A stretch of DNA of 64,000 nt from Firmicutes bacterium UBA5389 (lineage in GTDB: Bacteria > Bacillota > DTU025). Positions within the stretch are counted from its first letter, which is position 1, and every line of letters begins with the position of its first letter. The translations under genes and the position numbers were made by a program. Shown one piece after another: positions 16,435 to 25,706 of this stretch. Location: assembly GCA_002409965.1 (NCBI GenBank), contig DHON01000112.1, positions 363-64,362 of the forward strand, given 5' to 3'. Below the pieces are notes generated by a model. It had not been told where the DNA came from, searched no databases, and worked only from the letters and a program-made list of their open reading frames with translations.

Positions 16435-17944
16435 GGCCGCCTACCTCCTCGCGTTCGTCTACACACTCGTCTGCACGTTCCAGAAGCGGGTCCTTGGTGC
16501 GACCCGACAGGATGAAGGACGCGCCGCCTTTCTTGGTCACCTTCTCCGGGGAAATTCCCAGCTCACGATGGATGATGGCGACCACGCGCGGCCCACAGAA
16601 CCCTCCCTGGCAACGCCCGGCCCCCGCCCGAGTCCGGAACTTCACCCCGTCTAGGGTAGTGCACGACACCGGGCGGTGAAGCGCTTCGATGATCTCGGCC
16701 TCGGGCACGGTCTCGCACCGGCAGATGATGTGCCCCCAGAGTGGATCACTCTCGATCAGCGCCGACTGCTCCTCTGGGCCAAGCTCCGAAAAGCGCGTTG
16801 GGCGCTTACGCACCGAGTTGAAGTCCGGCTTCTCCGCCAACGCCAGTCCGGCATCGGCGAGAATATCGCGCACCGCCTCGGCGATGGCCGGCGCGGCCGT
16901 CAGCCCAGGCGACTGTATGCCCGCGGCGTTGATGAAATTGGGCACTCCCGGAGACGGACCGATGATGAAGTCGCCGATCGGCGCAGCCACGGCGCGCAGT
17001 CCTGCGAAGTTTGTGATTGACTCGCGTATGGGCAACCCAGGCACCAGTCGCCGCGCTCCCTCCAGCACTTCAGCCAGGCCGACAGCTGTGGTCGAAAGAT
17101 CGCCCTTGTCTCCGACGAGAAGAGCGTTGGGGCCCGCTATCAGGTTGCCGTCGACGGTTGGGGTGACCACGATGCCCTTGGACAGCTCGGCGGGCACCGG
17201 GAAGAGCGGCCTTGATACCAAGTGTCCGACACGCTTGTCGAAGAGGTAGTACTCGCCGCGCCGCGGGGTGATCTCGAAGTCGTCCCGGCCGACCATACGC
17301 TCGATGTCGTCAGCCCATATGCCCGCCGCATTCACCACGAACCTGGCATCCATAACCACGCCCGGGCACCGCACCGAGAAGGCGCGTCCCCGCCGCACAC
17401 CGATTCCGGTCACCGGCGCCGAAAGCAACAGCTCGACACCGTTAGCCACCGCGTTTTCGGCGTACGCTATCGCCAGCTCCCACGGGCTGGTTATGCCTCC
17501 GGTGGGCGCCCACAGCGCGGCAACGACACCCGGGTTCACATGAGGCTCGAGCTCTATGACCTGCTCCCGCGGTATCACTTCCAGCCCGGGCACACCGTTC
17601 CTCTCGCCCCGCTCCTTCAGCTCATGCAGGTAGCCGGCTTCATTCTCCGTCGCCGCCACCACCAAAGATCCGCAGTTCTTGTAGGCGACGCCCAGGTCCG
17701 CGCACGTTTTCGGGTAAAGCGCGTTGCCCCTCACGTTCAACCGTGCCTTCCACGTGCCCGGCTCAGCGTCATACCCCGCGTGCACCAGCGCAGTGTTGGC
17801 CTTGGTAGTGCCGAATGCCACATCGGCCTGCTTCTCGACCAGCACGACCCGAACATCGTATCTCGATAGCTCGCGGGCGATGCCCGTGCCTACTACTCCT
17901 GCTCCTATGACTACTACATCCGCCGCAATACGCCTCGGTTGCAC
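16415..17944 (-). CDS. glpA: Glycerol-3-phosphate dehydrogenase-like FAD oxidoreductase (GlpA-type) with C-terminal [2Fe-2S] BFD domain
   Basis: A 509-residue DAO-family flavoprotein. The N-terminal FAD motif is VVIGAGVVGTGIARELS, with LVHAGYDAEPGTWKA and VNAAGIWADDIERMVG in the substrate and FAD region. The C terminus has a BFD-like iron-sulfur domain, CRCETV (about 411) and RCQGGFCGPRV (about 442). This architecture matches the anaerobic GlpA subunit, oxidising sn-glycerol 3-phosphate to DHAP. GTG 17944 starts 15 bases after the glpK stop with an AAGGGGGT ribosome binding site. Related 2-hydroxyacid oxidases share the fold, but the operon with glpK makes glycerol-3-phosphate the likely substrate. 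Confidence 0.88.
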   Translation of the reverse strand: MQPRRIAADVVVIGAGVVGTGIARELSRYDVRVVLVEKQADVAFGTTKANTALVHAGYDAEPGTWKARLNVRGNALYPKTCADLGVAYKNCGSLVVAATENEAGYLHELKERGERNGVPGLEVIPREQVIELEPHVNPGVVAALWAPTGGITSPWELAIAYAENAVANGVELLLSAPVTGIGVRRGRAFSVRCPGVVMDARFVVNAAGIWADDIERMVGRDDFEITPRRGEYYLFDKRVGHLVSRPLFPVPAELSKGIVVTPTVDGNLIAGPNALLVGDKGDLSTTAVGLAEVLEGARRLVPGLPIRESITNFAGLRAVAAPIGDFIIGPSPGVPNFINAAGIQSPGLTAAPAIAEAVRDILADAGLALAEKPDFNSVRKRPTRFSELGPEEQSALIESDPLWGHIICRCETVPEAEIIEALHRPVSCTTLDGVKFRTRAGAGRCQGGFCGPRVVAIIHRELGISPEKVTKKGGASFILSGRTKDPLLERADECVDEREEVGGRAHCRV

Positions 17945-17959
17945 TGAAGCACTACCCCC

Positions 17960-19477
<1,518 letters not shown>

Positions 19478-19479
19478 TC

Positions 19480-19560
19480 AAAACAGAAAAGCCCTGCCGC
19501 GGGCAAGCCGCAAAGCTCCGGCTACGCCCGAGGTAGGACCCTCTCCAAATCTCCGTCCTA
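19480..19560 (-). promoter_or_regulatory. Attenuator-like leader of the glpK operon
   Basis: Read on the minus strand there are three helices. (1) A hairpin with six-base arms TAGGAC/GTCCTA (arms 19534-19539 and 19555-19560). (2) A hairpin over 19501-19529 with GGGC/GCCC outer and AGCCG/CGGCT inner stems. (3) A terminator-like stem over 19491-19508 (GCTTGCC with GGCAGGGC, CGC loop) followed by TTTTCTGTTTT. Helices 2 and 3 share 19501-19508 and cannot coexist, the usual logic of transcription attenuation. In Bacillus, glycerol genes are antiterminated by GlpP at leader hairpins; whether GlpP or a small molecule acts here is not shown. Confidence 0.65.
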
Positions 19561-19657
19561 TCGCCATATTACAGTAGCTAGATTGCATTGACCAGCCCAA
19601 TCATACCACAAACGCGCGACACAGTCGCTCTCGCCCAGCGGCTGATGCACCGTCCAG

Positions 19658-20266
19658 TCACTCGCTCAGCGCAGGTAGCGCTCCACGGGCGAACAGCGTG
19701 TACGCCTGGTCGGTCACGCCGCACGAGTCGGATACCATGCCGCTCGCGAGCCACTGATAGGCGACAGCGTGCACCATTCCGAGCAGCGCGTACGTGAGTT
19801 TGGCAGGGTCGAAGTCGTCCGACACCAACCCTGAAGACATACCTTCCTCGACAATGGACTGAGTCAAACTAGTGAGGAATGCTGTACCCTCCACAACACG
19901 TCTACCGAGTTCCGGCGAAAGCAGCCCGAGCTGGCGCGACAGAAGCAGCATGAACTCCTTTTCCTGGGCGTAAAAGTCGAAATGCGCCCTGATCAGCGCC
20001 CTCAGCTTGGCATGCACACCGGATGCAGTCGTAACTGCTTCGGTCAGCATCTGTGTAAGCCTGCCGGTCCGATCATCCATGAGCTCGGTCAGTAGCTCGT
20101 CCTTGCTCTTGAAGTACAAATAGATGGTCCCCTTGGCCACTCCGGCAGCTTCGGCCACAGCATCCATGGTGGACGTGTGGAATCCGCTCTCGGCGAAGAC
20201 GTGCTGCGCTGCGTCGAGTATCGCCCCCCGCCTATCGGTGATGCCGCCTTGACACGTGCCGTCCAT
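19658..20266 (-). CDS. TetR/AcrR-family transcriptional regulator
   Basis: A 202-residue regulator. The N-terminal TetR helix-turn-helix reads ILDAAQHVFAESGFHTSTMDAVAEAAGVAKGTIYLYFKSKDEL, and the C-terminal all-helical ligand domain is unassigned. TetR proteins repress nearby efflux or metabolic genes and are released by small ligands; no obvious target flanks it. It is convergent with nothing close and sits head-to-head with the plus-strand transcript starting near 20506. The ATG has GGGGAGG about 10 bases upstream. Confidence 0.9.
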   Translation of the reverse strand: MDGTCQGGITDRRGAILDAAQHVFAESGFHTSTMDAVAEAAGVAKGTIYLYFKSKDELLTELMDDRTGRLTQMLTEAVTTASGVHAKLRALIRAHFDFYAQEKEFMLLLSRQLGLLSPELGRRVVEGTAFLTSLTQSIVEEGMSSGLVSDDFDPAKLTYALLGMVHAVAYQWLASGMVSDSCGVTDQAYTLFARGALPALSE

Positions 20267-20470
20267 GGGATGACCACCTCCCCGTCCCCTCTAGTAGTGC
20301 ATTTTCTCCTTCGATTGTACATCTCCTTCACGCAAAGGCCAACTCACCATCGCAAGGCGGCACGCGGCGCGGGGGACGGAGAGATGTGGGAGAGGACCGA
20401 ACGCTGGAGATCATTCTGAGCCTGCAGGATCAGTGCGACTTTGACGGGATCCTCAGGCGCGTTTGTGCTA

Positions 20471-20499
20471 TTGACATCTGATGCCTGCAGAGGTATTGT
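20471..20499 (+). promoter_or_regulatory. Sigma-A-type promoter of the transcript upstream of rsgA
   Basis: Consensus TTGACA (20471-20476), a 17-base spacer and TATTGT (20494-20499, 4/6). The predicted transcription start is about 20506. It is among the best promoter matches in the window, and no recognised protein gene starts for another 350 bases. Between the TetR start codon and this promoter (20267-20470) I see only the TetR upstream region and no gene. Confidence 0.7.
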
Positions 20500-20552
20500 A
20501 ATGGTGCTAATGCAACGACTCGCCAGCTCGTCTGGCGATGGAGGTGGGTTTG

Positions 20553-20624
20553 ATGTCGGTAGTCATGAACAGGTTCAGTCTACTTGAATATCGTCCCACC
20601 CACCTTTCGTCGGTTGCGGCATAG
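20553..20624 (+). CDS. Small ORF, 23 codons, in the transcript upstream of rsgA
   Basis: ATG 20553 is preceded by GGAGG (20540-20544) with ideal 8-base spacing, and the frame closes at TAG 20622-20624. The 23-residue product begins MSVVMNRFSLLEYRP and has no recognisable family. It lies downstream of a good promoter and upstream of a terminator with no other gene in between, so translation is plausible. The ribosome binding site can pair with CCCACC inside the ORF, so it could also be a leader peptide. A chance ORF cannot be excluded. Confidence 0.4.
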   Translation: MSVVMNRFSLLEYRPTHLSSVAA

Positions 20625-20720
20625 GGAACGTCTGTTCGTATTCTGAGCGTCATCTATGATGGCGTGCGGTTCACCGCGTAACGCGTGTGACGGATAGACA
20701 CCGTATGAACAAGTCGCGTG

Positions 20721-20751
20721 CGCGCCAGCGAAAGCGGGCGCGTTTTTCTTT
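20721..20751 (+). terminator. Rho-independent terminator of the small transcript
   Basis: Stem CGCGCC (20721-20726) with GGCGCG (20737-20742), extended by GC/GC around a GAAA tetraloop, is followed directly by TTTTTCTTT (20743-20751). It is a textbook intrinsic terminator on the plus strand, lying 110 bases before the rsgA start. Confidence 0.85.
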
Positions 20752-20774
20752 CGCGCTCAAGTTCAGTGTCAAGC

Positions 20775-20824
20775 GACCGCGGGTGGAGACAGGATGCGAT
20801 GAACCGGCATCTCCGTCCGCGGTC
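20775..20824 (+). repeat. Long hairpin just upstream of rsgA
   Basis: Outer arms GACCGCGG (20775-20782) and CCGCGGTC (20817-20824) are perfect complements. Inside them GGA/TCC and GATGC/GCATC also pair, with a 9-base apex. It sits between the terminator and the rsgA ribosome binding site (20846-20850) and may be a second control element or an mRNA-stabilising structure. Confidence 0.55.
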
Positions 20825-20861
20825 TTTCACATGTACACAATGGCAGGAGGATTGAGCAGCT

Positions 20862-21797
20862 TTGGTTCCAGACCAGCTAGAGGGTATCGTCATACTTGCG
20901 TCTTCAGGGTTGTTTCAAGTGGAGACAGCCACTGGCGTGATCCATTGCATGGCCCGGGCAGGCGCGGATCCGGGCAGCATTGTGCCGGGAGACAGGGTGC
21001 TTGTCGCCCCGCAGCCGGCCGGCAGGGGCGTCATCGAATCGATGATGCCCAGAAGGACCCGGTTCTCACGGAAGGTGGCCGGCCGTCGTCAGGATGAGCA
21101 AGTGATCGCAGCGAATCTGGATCAGGTGGTCATCGTGCTTGCGGCATCCGAGCCGCCTTTCAAAGAGACCACCTTGGATCGGTATCTTGCCTCGGCGGAA
21201 CACTGCGGATTGGATGCCGTCGTCTGCATAAACAAGGTCGATCTGGCGTCTGCCGCGAACTCGGCGCCCGCTCCCAACCTGGCACAACGCGCGGATGTGT
21301 ACGCCCGGATTGGGTACCTGGTGATCATGACATCCGCCGCGCTCGGCAACGGCATCGACAGGCTCAGGCAGGCGCTTGCCGGCCGCGTCTCGGCGTTGGT
21401 CGGACCGTCCGGCGTGGGCAAATCCTCGCTCATATCCGCAGTCTCGCCCGGGGTCAGCCTTGCCACAAGCGACATAAGCGCCAGTACAGGCAAAGGACGC
21501 CACACAACCACTTGCTCTCGCCTGATCAAGCTGGGCGTTGGGAGCTACGTAGCGGACACGCCCGGGATGCGGGAGTTCGGGTTCCACAGAATTTCCCAGG
21601 GCGAGCTGGCGTGGTGCTTCCGGGAATTTCGTCCGCATATGGAGAAGTGCAGGTTCGACGACTGCAGGCATGTCAAAGAACCCGGCTGCGCCGTGCGCAA
21701 GGCCGTAGAGCAGGGCCTGGTGTCAGAGGGCAGATACGAGCACTACCTCCGCTTGATGGGAGGCGGCGGCCATGGCAACCACATCGTTGTCTGCTAG
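20862..21797 (+). CDS. rsgA: Ribosome small-subunit-dependent GTPase RsgA
   Basis: A 311-residue circularly permuted GTPase. The N-terminal OB fold comes first, then G4 NKVD at 124-127, G1 GPSGVGKSS at 181-189 and G3 DTPG at 232-235. The C-terminal zinc motif is CRFDDCRHVKEPGC. It acts in late 30S maturation, checking the decoding centre and releasing RbfA. Start TTG 20862 lies 11 bases after AGGAGG (20845-20850), a slightly long spacing; no better in-frame start exists. It overlaps the converging IolB-like gene by four bases. It may share the unusual upstream transcript or have its own promoter beyond the terminator. Confidence 0.95.
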   Translation: MVPDQLEGIVILASSGLFQVETATGVIHCMARAGADPGSIVPGDRVLVAPQPAGRGVIESMMPRRTRFSRKVAGRRQDEQVIAANLDQVVIVLAASEPPFKETTLDRYLASAEHCGLDAVVCINKVDLASAANSAPAPNLAQRADVYARIGYLVIMTSAALGNGIDRLRQALAGRVSALVGPSGVGKSSLISAVSPGVSLATSDISASTGKGRHTTTCSRLIKLGVGSYVADTPGMREFGFHRISQGELAWCFREFRPHMEKCRFDDCRHVKEPGCAVRKAVEQGLVSEGRYEHYLRLMGGGGHGNHIVVC

Positions 21798-22666
21798 CGG
21801 CAGCGGCGCCCGGGCTCACACGCACCCGCTGCGCTCCTGGGGCTGTCGCACCGAACCTCTGACAGCCAGCAAGAGGGCGGGCAGGACTGTGAGGGCCCCG
21901 CCAAAGCCCACAGGCAGTAGAGGTCATGTCCGGGCGCGGCGGTCGCCGGGTCCGGTCGGAAGCCGGAGGGGATCGCCACTGTGTCCTGATTCCGAATTCG
22001 GAAGGCACAATCCGAGTCGCGCGAACGCACCCGCTGGGTTCCGAGGCCCGTCTCGGGCCTCAGCCTGAAGTGCCTCACCTCTTCGTAGTCGCGCTCCCCG
22101 CCTGACTCATCCTCAGCCTCGGCGGCGCACATCAACGTCTCGCCGATTATCATCCCATGACCTGAGCGGGTTACGGCGGCGACATAGCGGACCTCTCCAG
22201 ACCGCTTCCCTCGCCCAATGGCCTGCGCCTGCAGTCTCTCGGGCGTTATGATTTCGGCGCCTGGTCGCGGCGGTTCGTCTGAGCTCCCGGCCGCCCCCTC
22301 CGCGATCAGCTCGGCACGGATCAGCGCCAGTTCAGCCGGGCCGGACAGGCCCTTCAGGAATAGCGTCGTGTACGGCCGAGCGCATATCGCCCAGGGCAGG
22401 CCGTCGAATACATCGCGCCGGCCCTCGAGGGTCTCCCGTCTCATCTGCCCGTCCGCGCCCTCCCATGCGGCCTCTACAGCGCCGCTCAACACAACGGCCA
22501 CCGTGTCCATAGGACCGAAATCGAACCCTCTCCGCTCGTCCTGTCGAATACGGACGAACCCAAGGTAGATGTAGCGCAGTTCTAGCTCAGGACTGGCAGG
22601 GCTCGCTACCTCGCGAATCCGTGTTGTTCCGCAGGCCCTTTCGGGCATTCTCACTAGCAATGACAT
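21794..22666 (-). CDS. IolB-like (5-deoxyglucuronate isomerase family) protein, divergent
   Basis: A 290-residue double-cupin related to IolB/KduI. Matching stretches are ELRYIYLGFVRI, DVFDGLPWAICARPYTTLFL, DYEEVRHFRLRPETGLGTQR, DCAFRIRNQDTVAIPSGFRP and APGHDLYCLWALAG. In IolB the metal is held by His in PPHKHD and GYHP; here those stretches read ESGGERD and GFRPDP, so the metal ligands appear lost. After LWALAG the last 35 or so residues look unlike the family and run antisense into the rsgA end. No other iol genes are near. ATG 22666 has only a weak GGGGTG site. The substrate and activity are unknown; it may be non-catalytic. Confidence 0.7.
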   Translation of the reverse strand: MSLLVRMPERACGTTRIREVASPASPELELRYIYLGFVRIRQDERRGFDFGPMDTVAVVLSGAVEAAWEGADGQMRRETLEGRRDVFDGLPWAICARPYTTLFLKGLSGPAELALIRAELIAEGAAGSSDEPPRPGAEIITPERLQAQAIGRGKRSGEVRYVAAVTRSGHGMIIGETLMCAAEAEDESGGERDYEEVRHFRLRPETGLGTQRVRSRDSDCAFRIRNQDTVAIPSGFRPDPATAAPGHDLYCLWALAGPSQSCPPSCWLSEVRCDSPRSAAGACEPGRRCR

Positions 22667-22702
22667 CGTAAACACCCCACAAAAGCATCCCATGCCTGGT
22701 GC

Positions 22703-22725
22703 AGTGGAACCAAATCCACTATAAT
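22703..22725. promoter_or_regulatory. Divergent promoter region with inverted repeat
   Basis: AGTGGA (22703-22708) and TCCACT (22715-22720) form a 6-6-6 inverted repeat. It abuts TATAAT at 22720-22725 on the plus strand, while the minus strand reads TATAGT over 22718-22723. Thus overlapping -10 elements for the IolB-like gene and the alpha/beta hydrolase gene touch a possible operator. Neither direction has a good -35. Confidence 0.4.
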
Positions 22726-22740
22726 TGGTCGTAAGGCTCA

Positions 22741-24513
22741 GTGTGGGCCGTGACGAACAGGACGGTGACTGCATTGCGCAAACCCGCGCACACCCATCGA
22801 CACAGCATTTCCCGAATCTTGTGGCGCGGAATCTACTCGACCATTGCTGCGTTGATGTTAACGTCTCTGACGATTCCTATTCCAGTATCGGGCGCACCAC
22901 CGTTCGCCGGTCTGTCTCCGCTACCTGGCCCCAAAGCATTCGATGCACAATCGATTGAAGATTTCTACACCTATGATAACAGACGTCCCCTCGATCCTTC
23001 CATAGTCATGCTCGATTCTAGCGAATGGTACCAGCATTACGATCTGCAGTATCAGAGCGAAGGCGACACTGTGTATTCTCACTATTTCGTGCCGGTCCTG
23101 CCGCGCAACGCCGGAAGCCCGGCCATAATCGGGCTGCACGGGATGTTCTCCGACTCAGAACAGCAATTCTGGATGCTGGCCGAGTTCGTCGCCAAACGGG
23201 GTATCGCCGGGCTAGCGCCCAGCCTGCCCTACCACCACCGCAGGAGCAAAGGCGTTCAACTCTTCTCCGGTCAGAAGTTCATCGTGGACACACCTCAATC
23301 GATCAGAAACAACATCAGGCGCGCAGTGATCGACATGCGCCGCGCCCTGGACTGGCTGAGCGACCGCCCTGAGATCGACTCGCAGACCATCACCATGGCC
23401 GGTGCCAGCCTGGGCGGGATAGTAGCCTCGCTTGCCTACAAGATGGAGCCCAGATTTCGCACGGCAGTATTCGTCATGGCCGGGTGTGGGGTTTCGGGCA
23501 TCGCACAGAACAGCGAACACGTATTGGTTACAGCTTTCAGAGAAATCACCAAGACCAAAGTCCTCAACCTGCAAGACATCGTCGAAACGCTGCAGCCCGT
23601 TGATCCGATCAACGTGCCTGACCTCTATCCCCGACCTGTCCTCATGATCAACGGCACCAAAGACACCATCATGCCTCCATCGGAGTCCGTGAAACTCCTC
23701 CGCTCGCTGGGCCAGGCGCAGCAGGTGTGGGCCGACAGCAGCCACTACTTCCCTGCGTACGCAGCCGCGTATCTCCTGGCGTCTTTTCTGGCTGAGCACA
23801 TGCCCGAGTCATACGGCATCCCAGCCCCCGGCAGTGTGCTCCAGGTCCAGCCGGGGTGGCGGTTTGTCGAAGCCGTTCAACCCATGGTCCCGGGCGAGGA
23901 CAGGCTGTGGGTAGACGTGGAGGCGCAGGCGCCATCGGCCGGCGCATCGTCGGCTCACCGTGTAGGCGTGCCGATGGTGAACAAAGTCGTGCCGGTGATC
24001 GCGGTGAGCGCCGACACGTTCCGGGCCGCTGGGGCCGACCTGCTCAAGTTGCCCGCGTTCATCCATGTGATGGCCTCCGACAGCCTGTTCGACTTCGCAG
24101 CCGCATGCGCATATGCAAGCGCTCTTGGGCTGGGGCATGAGCCGCTTCTGTACTACCTGGCACCGTCTGCGTCATTCGCCGGCGCCTCCTCCGTTCCCGT
24201 CTCCACCGCATGGGAACGCTACACCCTAATGGAGTTCTCAGCTGCCCATGTGGAGCTGACAAGGCCGGCAACAGCGGCTCTTGTACTTCCCGCCGCGTCG
24301 ACTGCGTCGGTGACCTCCTGGCCCTCGCCGCTCGATCTGTGCGCTTCGTCATCGACGTATTCCAGCGCATCGGCGGCCGCAGCGGCGCTCGCCGCCAGAA
24401 TACAATGGGACAAGCTCAAAACGCTCGAACACTTCGAAAAAGCGCCCAACGAATGGCCGAGCTGGTCAGCCGGGCCTCCCGACATCAACGACGATGCCGG
24501 GAGCATACAGTAG
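22741..24513 (+). CDS. Exported alpha/beta hydrolase
   Basis: A 590-residue protein with a hydrophobic export segment near residues 27-50 (ending VSGAPP). An alpha/beta hydrolase domain follows: oxyanion region IIGLHGMFSD, nucleophile elbow GASLGG (about 220), acid in LMINGTKDTIMP and the catalytic His in ADSSHYFP. The last 230 residues, rich in Ala and Ser, have no recognised domain. It probably hydrolyses an ester or peptide outside the membrane; the substrate is unknown. The exact start is unsure: GTG 22741 opens the frame but sits only about 10 bases after the predicted transcription start, and a TTG near 22774 is an alternative. The end overlaps the converging threonine aldolase gene by 29 bases. 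Confidence 0.8.
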   Translation: MWAVTNRTVTALRKPAHTHRHSISRILWRGIYSTIAALMLTSLTIPIPVSGAPPFAGLSPLPGPKAFDAQSIEDFYTYDNRRPLDPSIVMLDSSEWYQHYDLQYQSEGDTVYSHYFVPVLPRNAGSPAIIGLHGMFSDSEQQFWMLAEFVAKRGIAGLAPSLPYHHRRSKGVQLFSGQKFIVDTPQSIRNNIRRAVIDMRRALDWLSDRPEIDSQTITMAGASLGGIVASLAYKMEPRFRTAVFVMAGCGVSGIAQNSEHVLVTAFREITKTKVLNLQDIVETLQPVDPINVPDLYPRPVLMINGTKDTIMPPSESVKLLRSLGQAQQVWADSSHYFPAYAAAYLLASFLAEHMPESYGIPAPGSVLQVQPGWRFVEAVQPMVPGEDRLWVDVEAQAPSAGASSAHRVGVPMVNKVVPVIAVSADTFRAAGADLLKLPAFIHVMASDSLFDFAAACAYASALGLGHEPLLYYLAPSASFAGASSVPVSTAWERYTLMEFSAAHVELTRPATAALVLPAASTASVTSWPSPLDLCASSSTYSSASAAAAALAARIQWDKLKTLEHFEKAPNEWPSWSAGPPDINDDAGSIQ

Positions 24514-25528
24514 CCACGGCCCCGAGCGCCCGCTCGACTCCGGCAGAATCCACATGCCTGTTGAGCACGGCCCTCAGTCCAGAAGGCGGCCTGGTGGTAA
24601 CGCGCACTCCCTCCCGGGCGAGTTCAGCGGCGAACCTAGGCGCGCGTATCCCAAGGGCTAAGACATCGAACCCGACAATGTTAGTCTGAACAGTCGACAG
24701 ATCTATCGCGATTCCCGGGATCTCGGCCAGGCCAAGCCCGAGACTTCGCGCGTTCGCGTGGTCGTCGGCCAGCCTGTCCACCATCTTCTCGATAGCGATT
24801 ATGCCGGCGGCCGCCAGCACTCCCGCCTGACGCATCCCGCCGCCCAGCATCTTGCGGTTCTTGCGCGCGGCCCTTATGAACTCGGCGCTGCCGGCAAGGA
24901 TTGAGCCCACTGGAGCCGAGAGCCCCTTAGACAGGCAGAACATCACCGAGTCCACATGCTCTGCTATCTCCTGTGCCTCTACCCCGAGCGCCAGTGCGGC
25001 GTTGAATATGCGGGCGCCGTCGAGGTGAACTGTCAGTCCATTCTCGTCGGCAACCCTGCGAAGCGCGGCCATCGCAGGAATGGGCGTCACTGTCCCCCCG
25101 CCCCTGTTGTGAGTATTCTCTATGGACAGACACGCGGCTTGCGCGTAATGGATGTTCTCCTCTCTGATTGCCGCCGTGACATCGTCCGGGTCGAGTACGC
25201 CGTTTCTCCCGCTCACGAGGCGCGGCACCACGCCGGCCACTGCGGATAGACCGCCCACTTCGTAGTAGTAGATGTGACAGTCGGATTCCAACACGATCTC
25301 GTCGCCTCGCCGGCAGTGGGTCATCACCGCCAACAGGTTGCCCATGGTTCCGGACGGAACGAACATCGCCGCTTCCTTGCCCACTTTCCCAGCCGCCAAT
25401 TCCTCCAGACGTTTCACAGTCGGATCCTCGCCGTACACGTCATCTCCCACATCGGCCCAGCGCATCGCCTCGCGCATCTCGCCCGTGGGAAGAGTCAGAG
25501 TGTCGCTTCGCATCTCGATGAAGTCCAT
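24485..25528 (-). CDS. ltaE: Low-specificity L-threonine aldolase
   Basis: A 347-residue fold-type I PLP enzyme. MRSDTLTLPT at the N terminus, VPSGTMGN (phosphate loop), SIENTHNRGGG, VHLDGARIFNAALALGV and the PLP lysine in FCLSKGLSAPVGS (K201) are family hallmarks. It cleaves L-threonine or allo-threonine to glycine and acetaldehyde, feeding the glycine cleavage system encoded at 58980-63298. ATG 25528 is the start; farther upstream reading gives a non-conserved 21-residue tail. The ribosome binding site (AGGCGGTG) is moderate. Confidence 0.93.
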   Translation of the reverse strand: MDFIEMRSDTLTLPTGEMREAMRWADVGDDVYGEDPTVKRLEELAAGKVGKEAAMFVPSGTMGNLLAVMTHCRRGDEIVLESDCHIYYYEVGGLSAVAGVVPRLVSGRNGVLDPDDVTAAIREENIHYAQAACLSIENTHNRGGGTVTPIPAMAALRRVADENGLTVHLDGARIFNAALALGVEAQEIAEHVDSVMFCLSKGLSAPVGSILAGSAEFIRAARKNRKMLGGGMRQAGVLAAAGIIAIEKMVDRLADDHANARSLGLGLAEIPGIAIDLSTVQTNIVGFDVLALGIRAPRFAAELAREGVRVTTRPPSGLRAVLNRHVDSAGVERALGAVATVCSRHRR

Positions 25529-25629
25529 ACACAACACCGCCTTTGCGCTAGGTAGTGAGTGATACGCCGAGCGACAGGCGGATTCCTGCATCCAGCGAGC
25601 GGCGAGGGTAGCGGGTTGTGGCAGGAGTT

Positions 25630-25647
25630 CACTCTAGAGTGTATAAT
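25630..25647 (+). promoter_or_regulatory. Promoter region of the mmd operon with palindrome
   Basis: A perfect 12-base palindrome CACTCTAGAGTG (25630-25641) directly precedes TATAAT (25642-25647), 60 bases before the mmdA start. No good -35 is present at 17 bases (TGGCAG), which suggests an activator or an occluded spacer. The regulator is unknown. Confidence 0.5.
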
Positions 25648-25706
25648 GGGTTTGGTATGCATAATGCGCACAGGCCTGATCGAGCGATTGAGCGAGGTGA
25701 GTTTAT

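Larger units (their letters stand above)
20506..20751 (+). ncRNA. Candidate structured small RNA or rsgA leader, function unknown
   Basis: The interval runs from a good promoter to a strong terminator, about 245 nt. Visible pairings are CGCCAG/CTGGCG hairpin at 20521-20537; GGTGGG (20543-20548) with CCCACC within 20594-20602; CAACGAC (from 20513) with GTCGGTTG (near 20609-20616, one bulge); and GTAG...CTAC closing GAAC/GTTC inside. Together they make one long irregular stem with a branch. It does not carry the conserved core of SRP RNA, RNase P RNA, tmRNA or 6S RNA that I can recognise. A 23-codon ORF with a perfect ribosome binding site lies within it, so it may be a small mRNA, a dual-function RNA or an attenuated leader of rsgA. 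Confidence 0.45.

Noticed and set aside
19501..19560. Plus-strand text with GGGCAA, GCAAAGC and CCGGCTAC resembling parts of a c-di-GMP-I (GEMM) riboswitch
   Set aside because: The order and spacing of the elements do not match the GEMM fold, and on the plus strand it would control no gene; the minus-strand attenuator reading explains the pairing better.
20687..21097. A 136-codon plus-strand frame starting before rsgA
   Set aside because: It runs through the terminator and hairpin and then in another frame over rsgA; composition is Arg-rich shadow coding, with no ribosome binding site at its start.
21794..21900. A frameshift in the IolB-like gene restoring a family C terminus
   Set aside because: Neither alternative frame after LWALAG gives recognisable IolB text, so I cannot support a frameshift; the tail is simply unlike the family.
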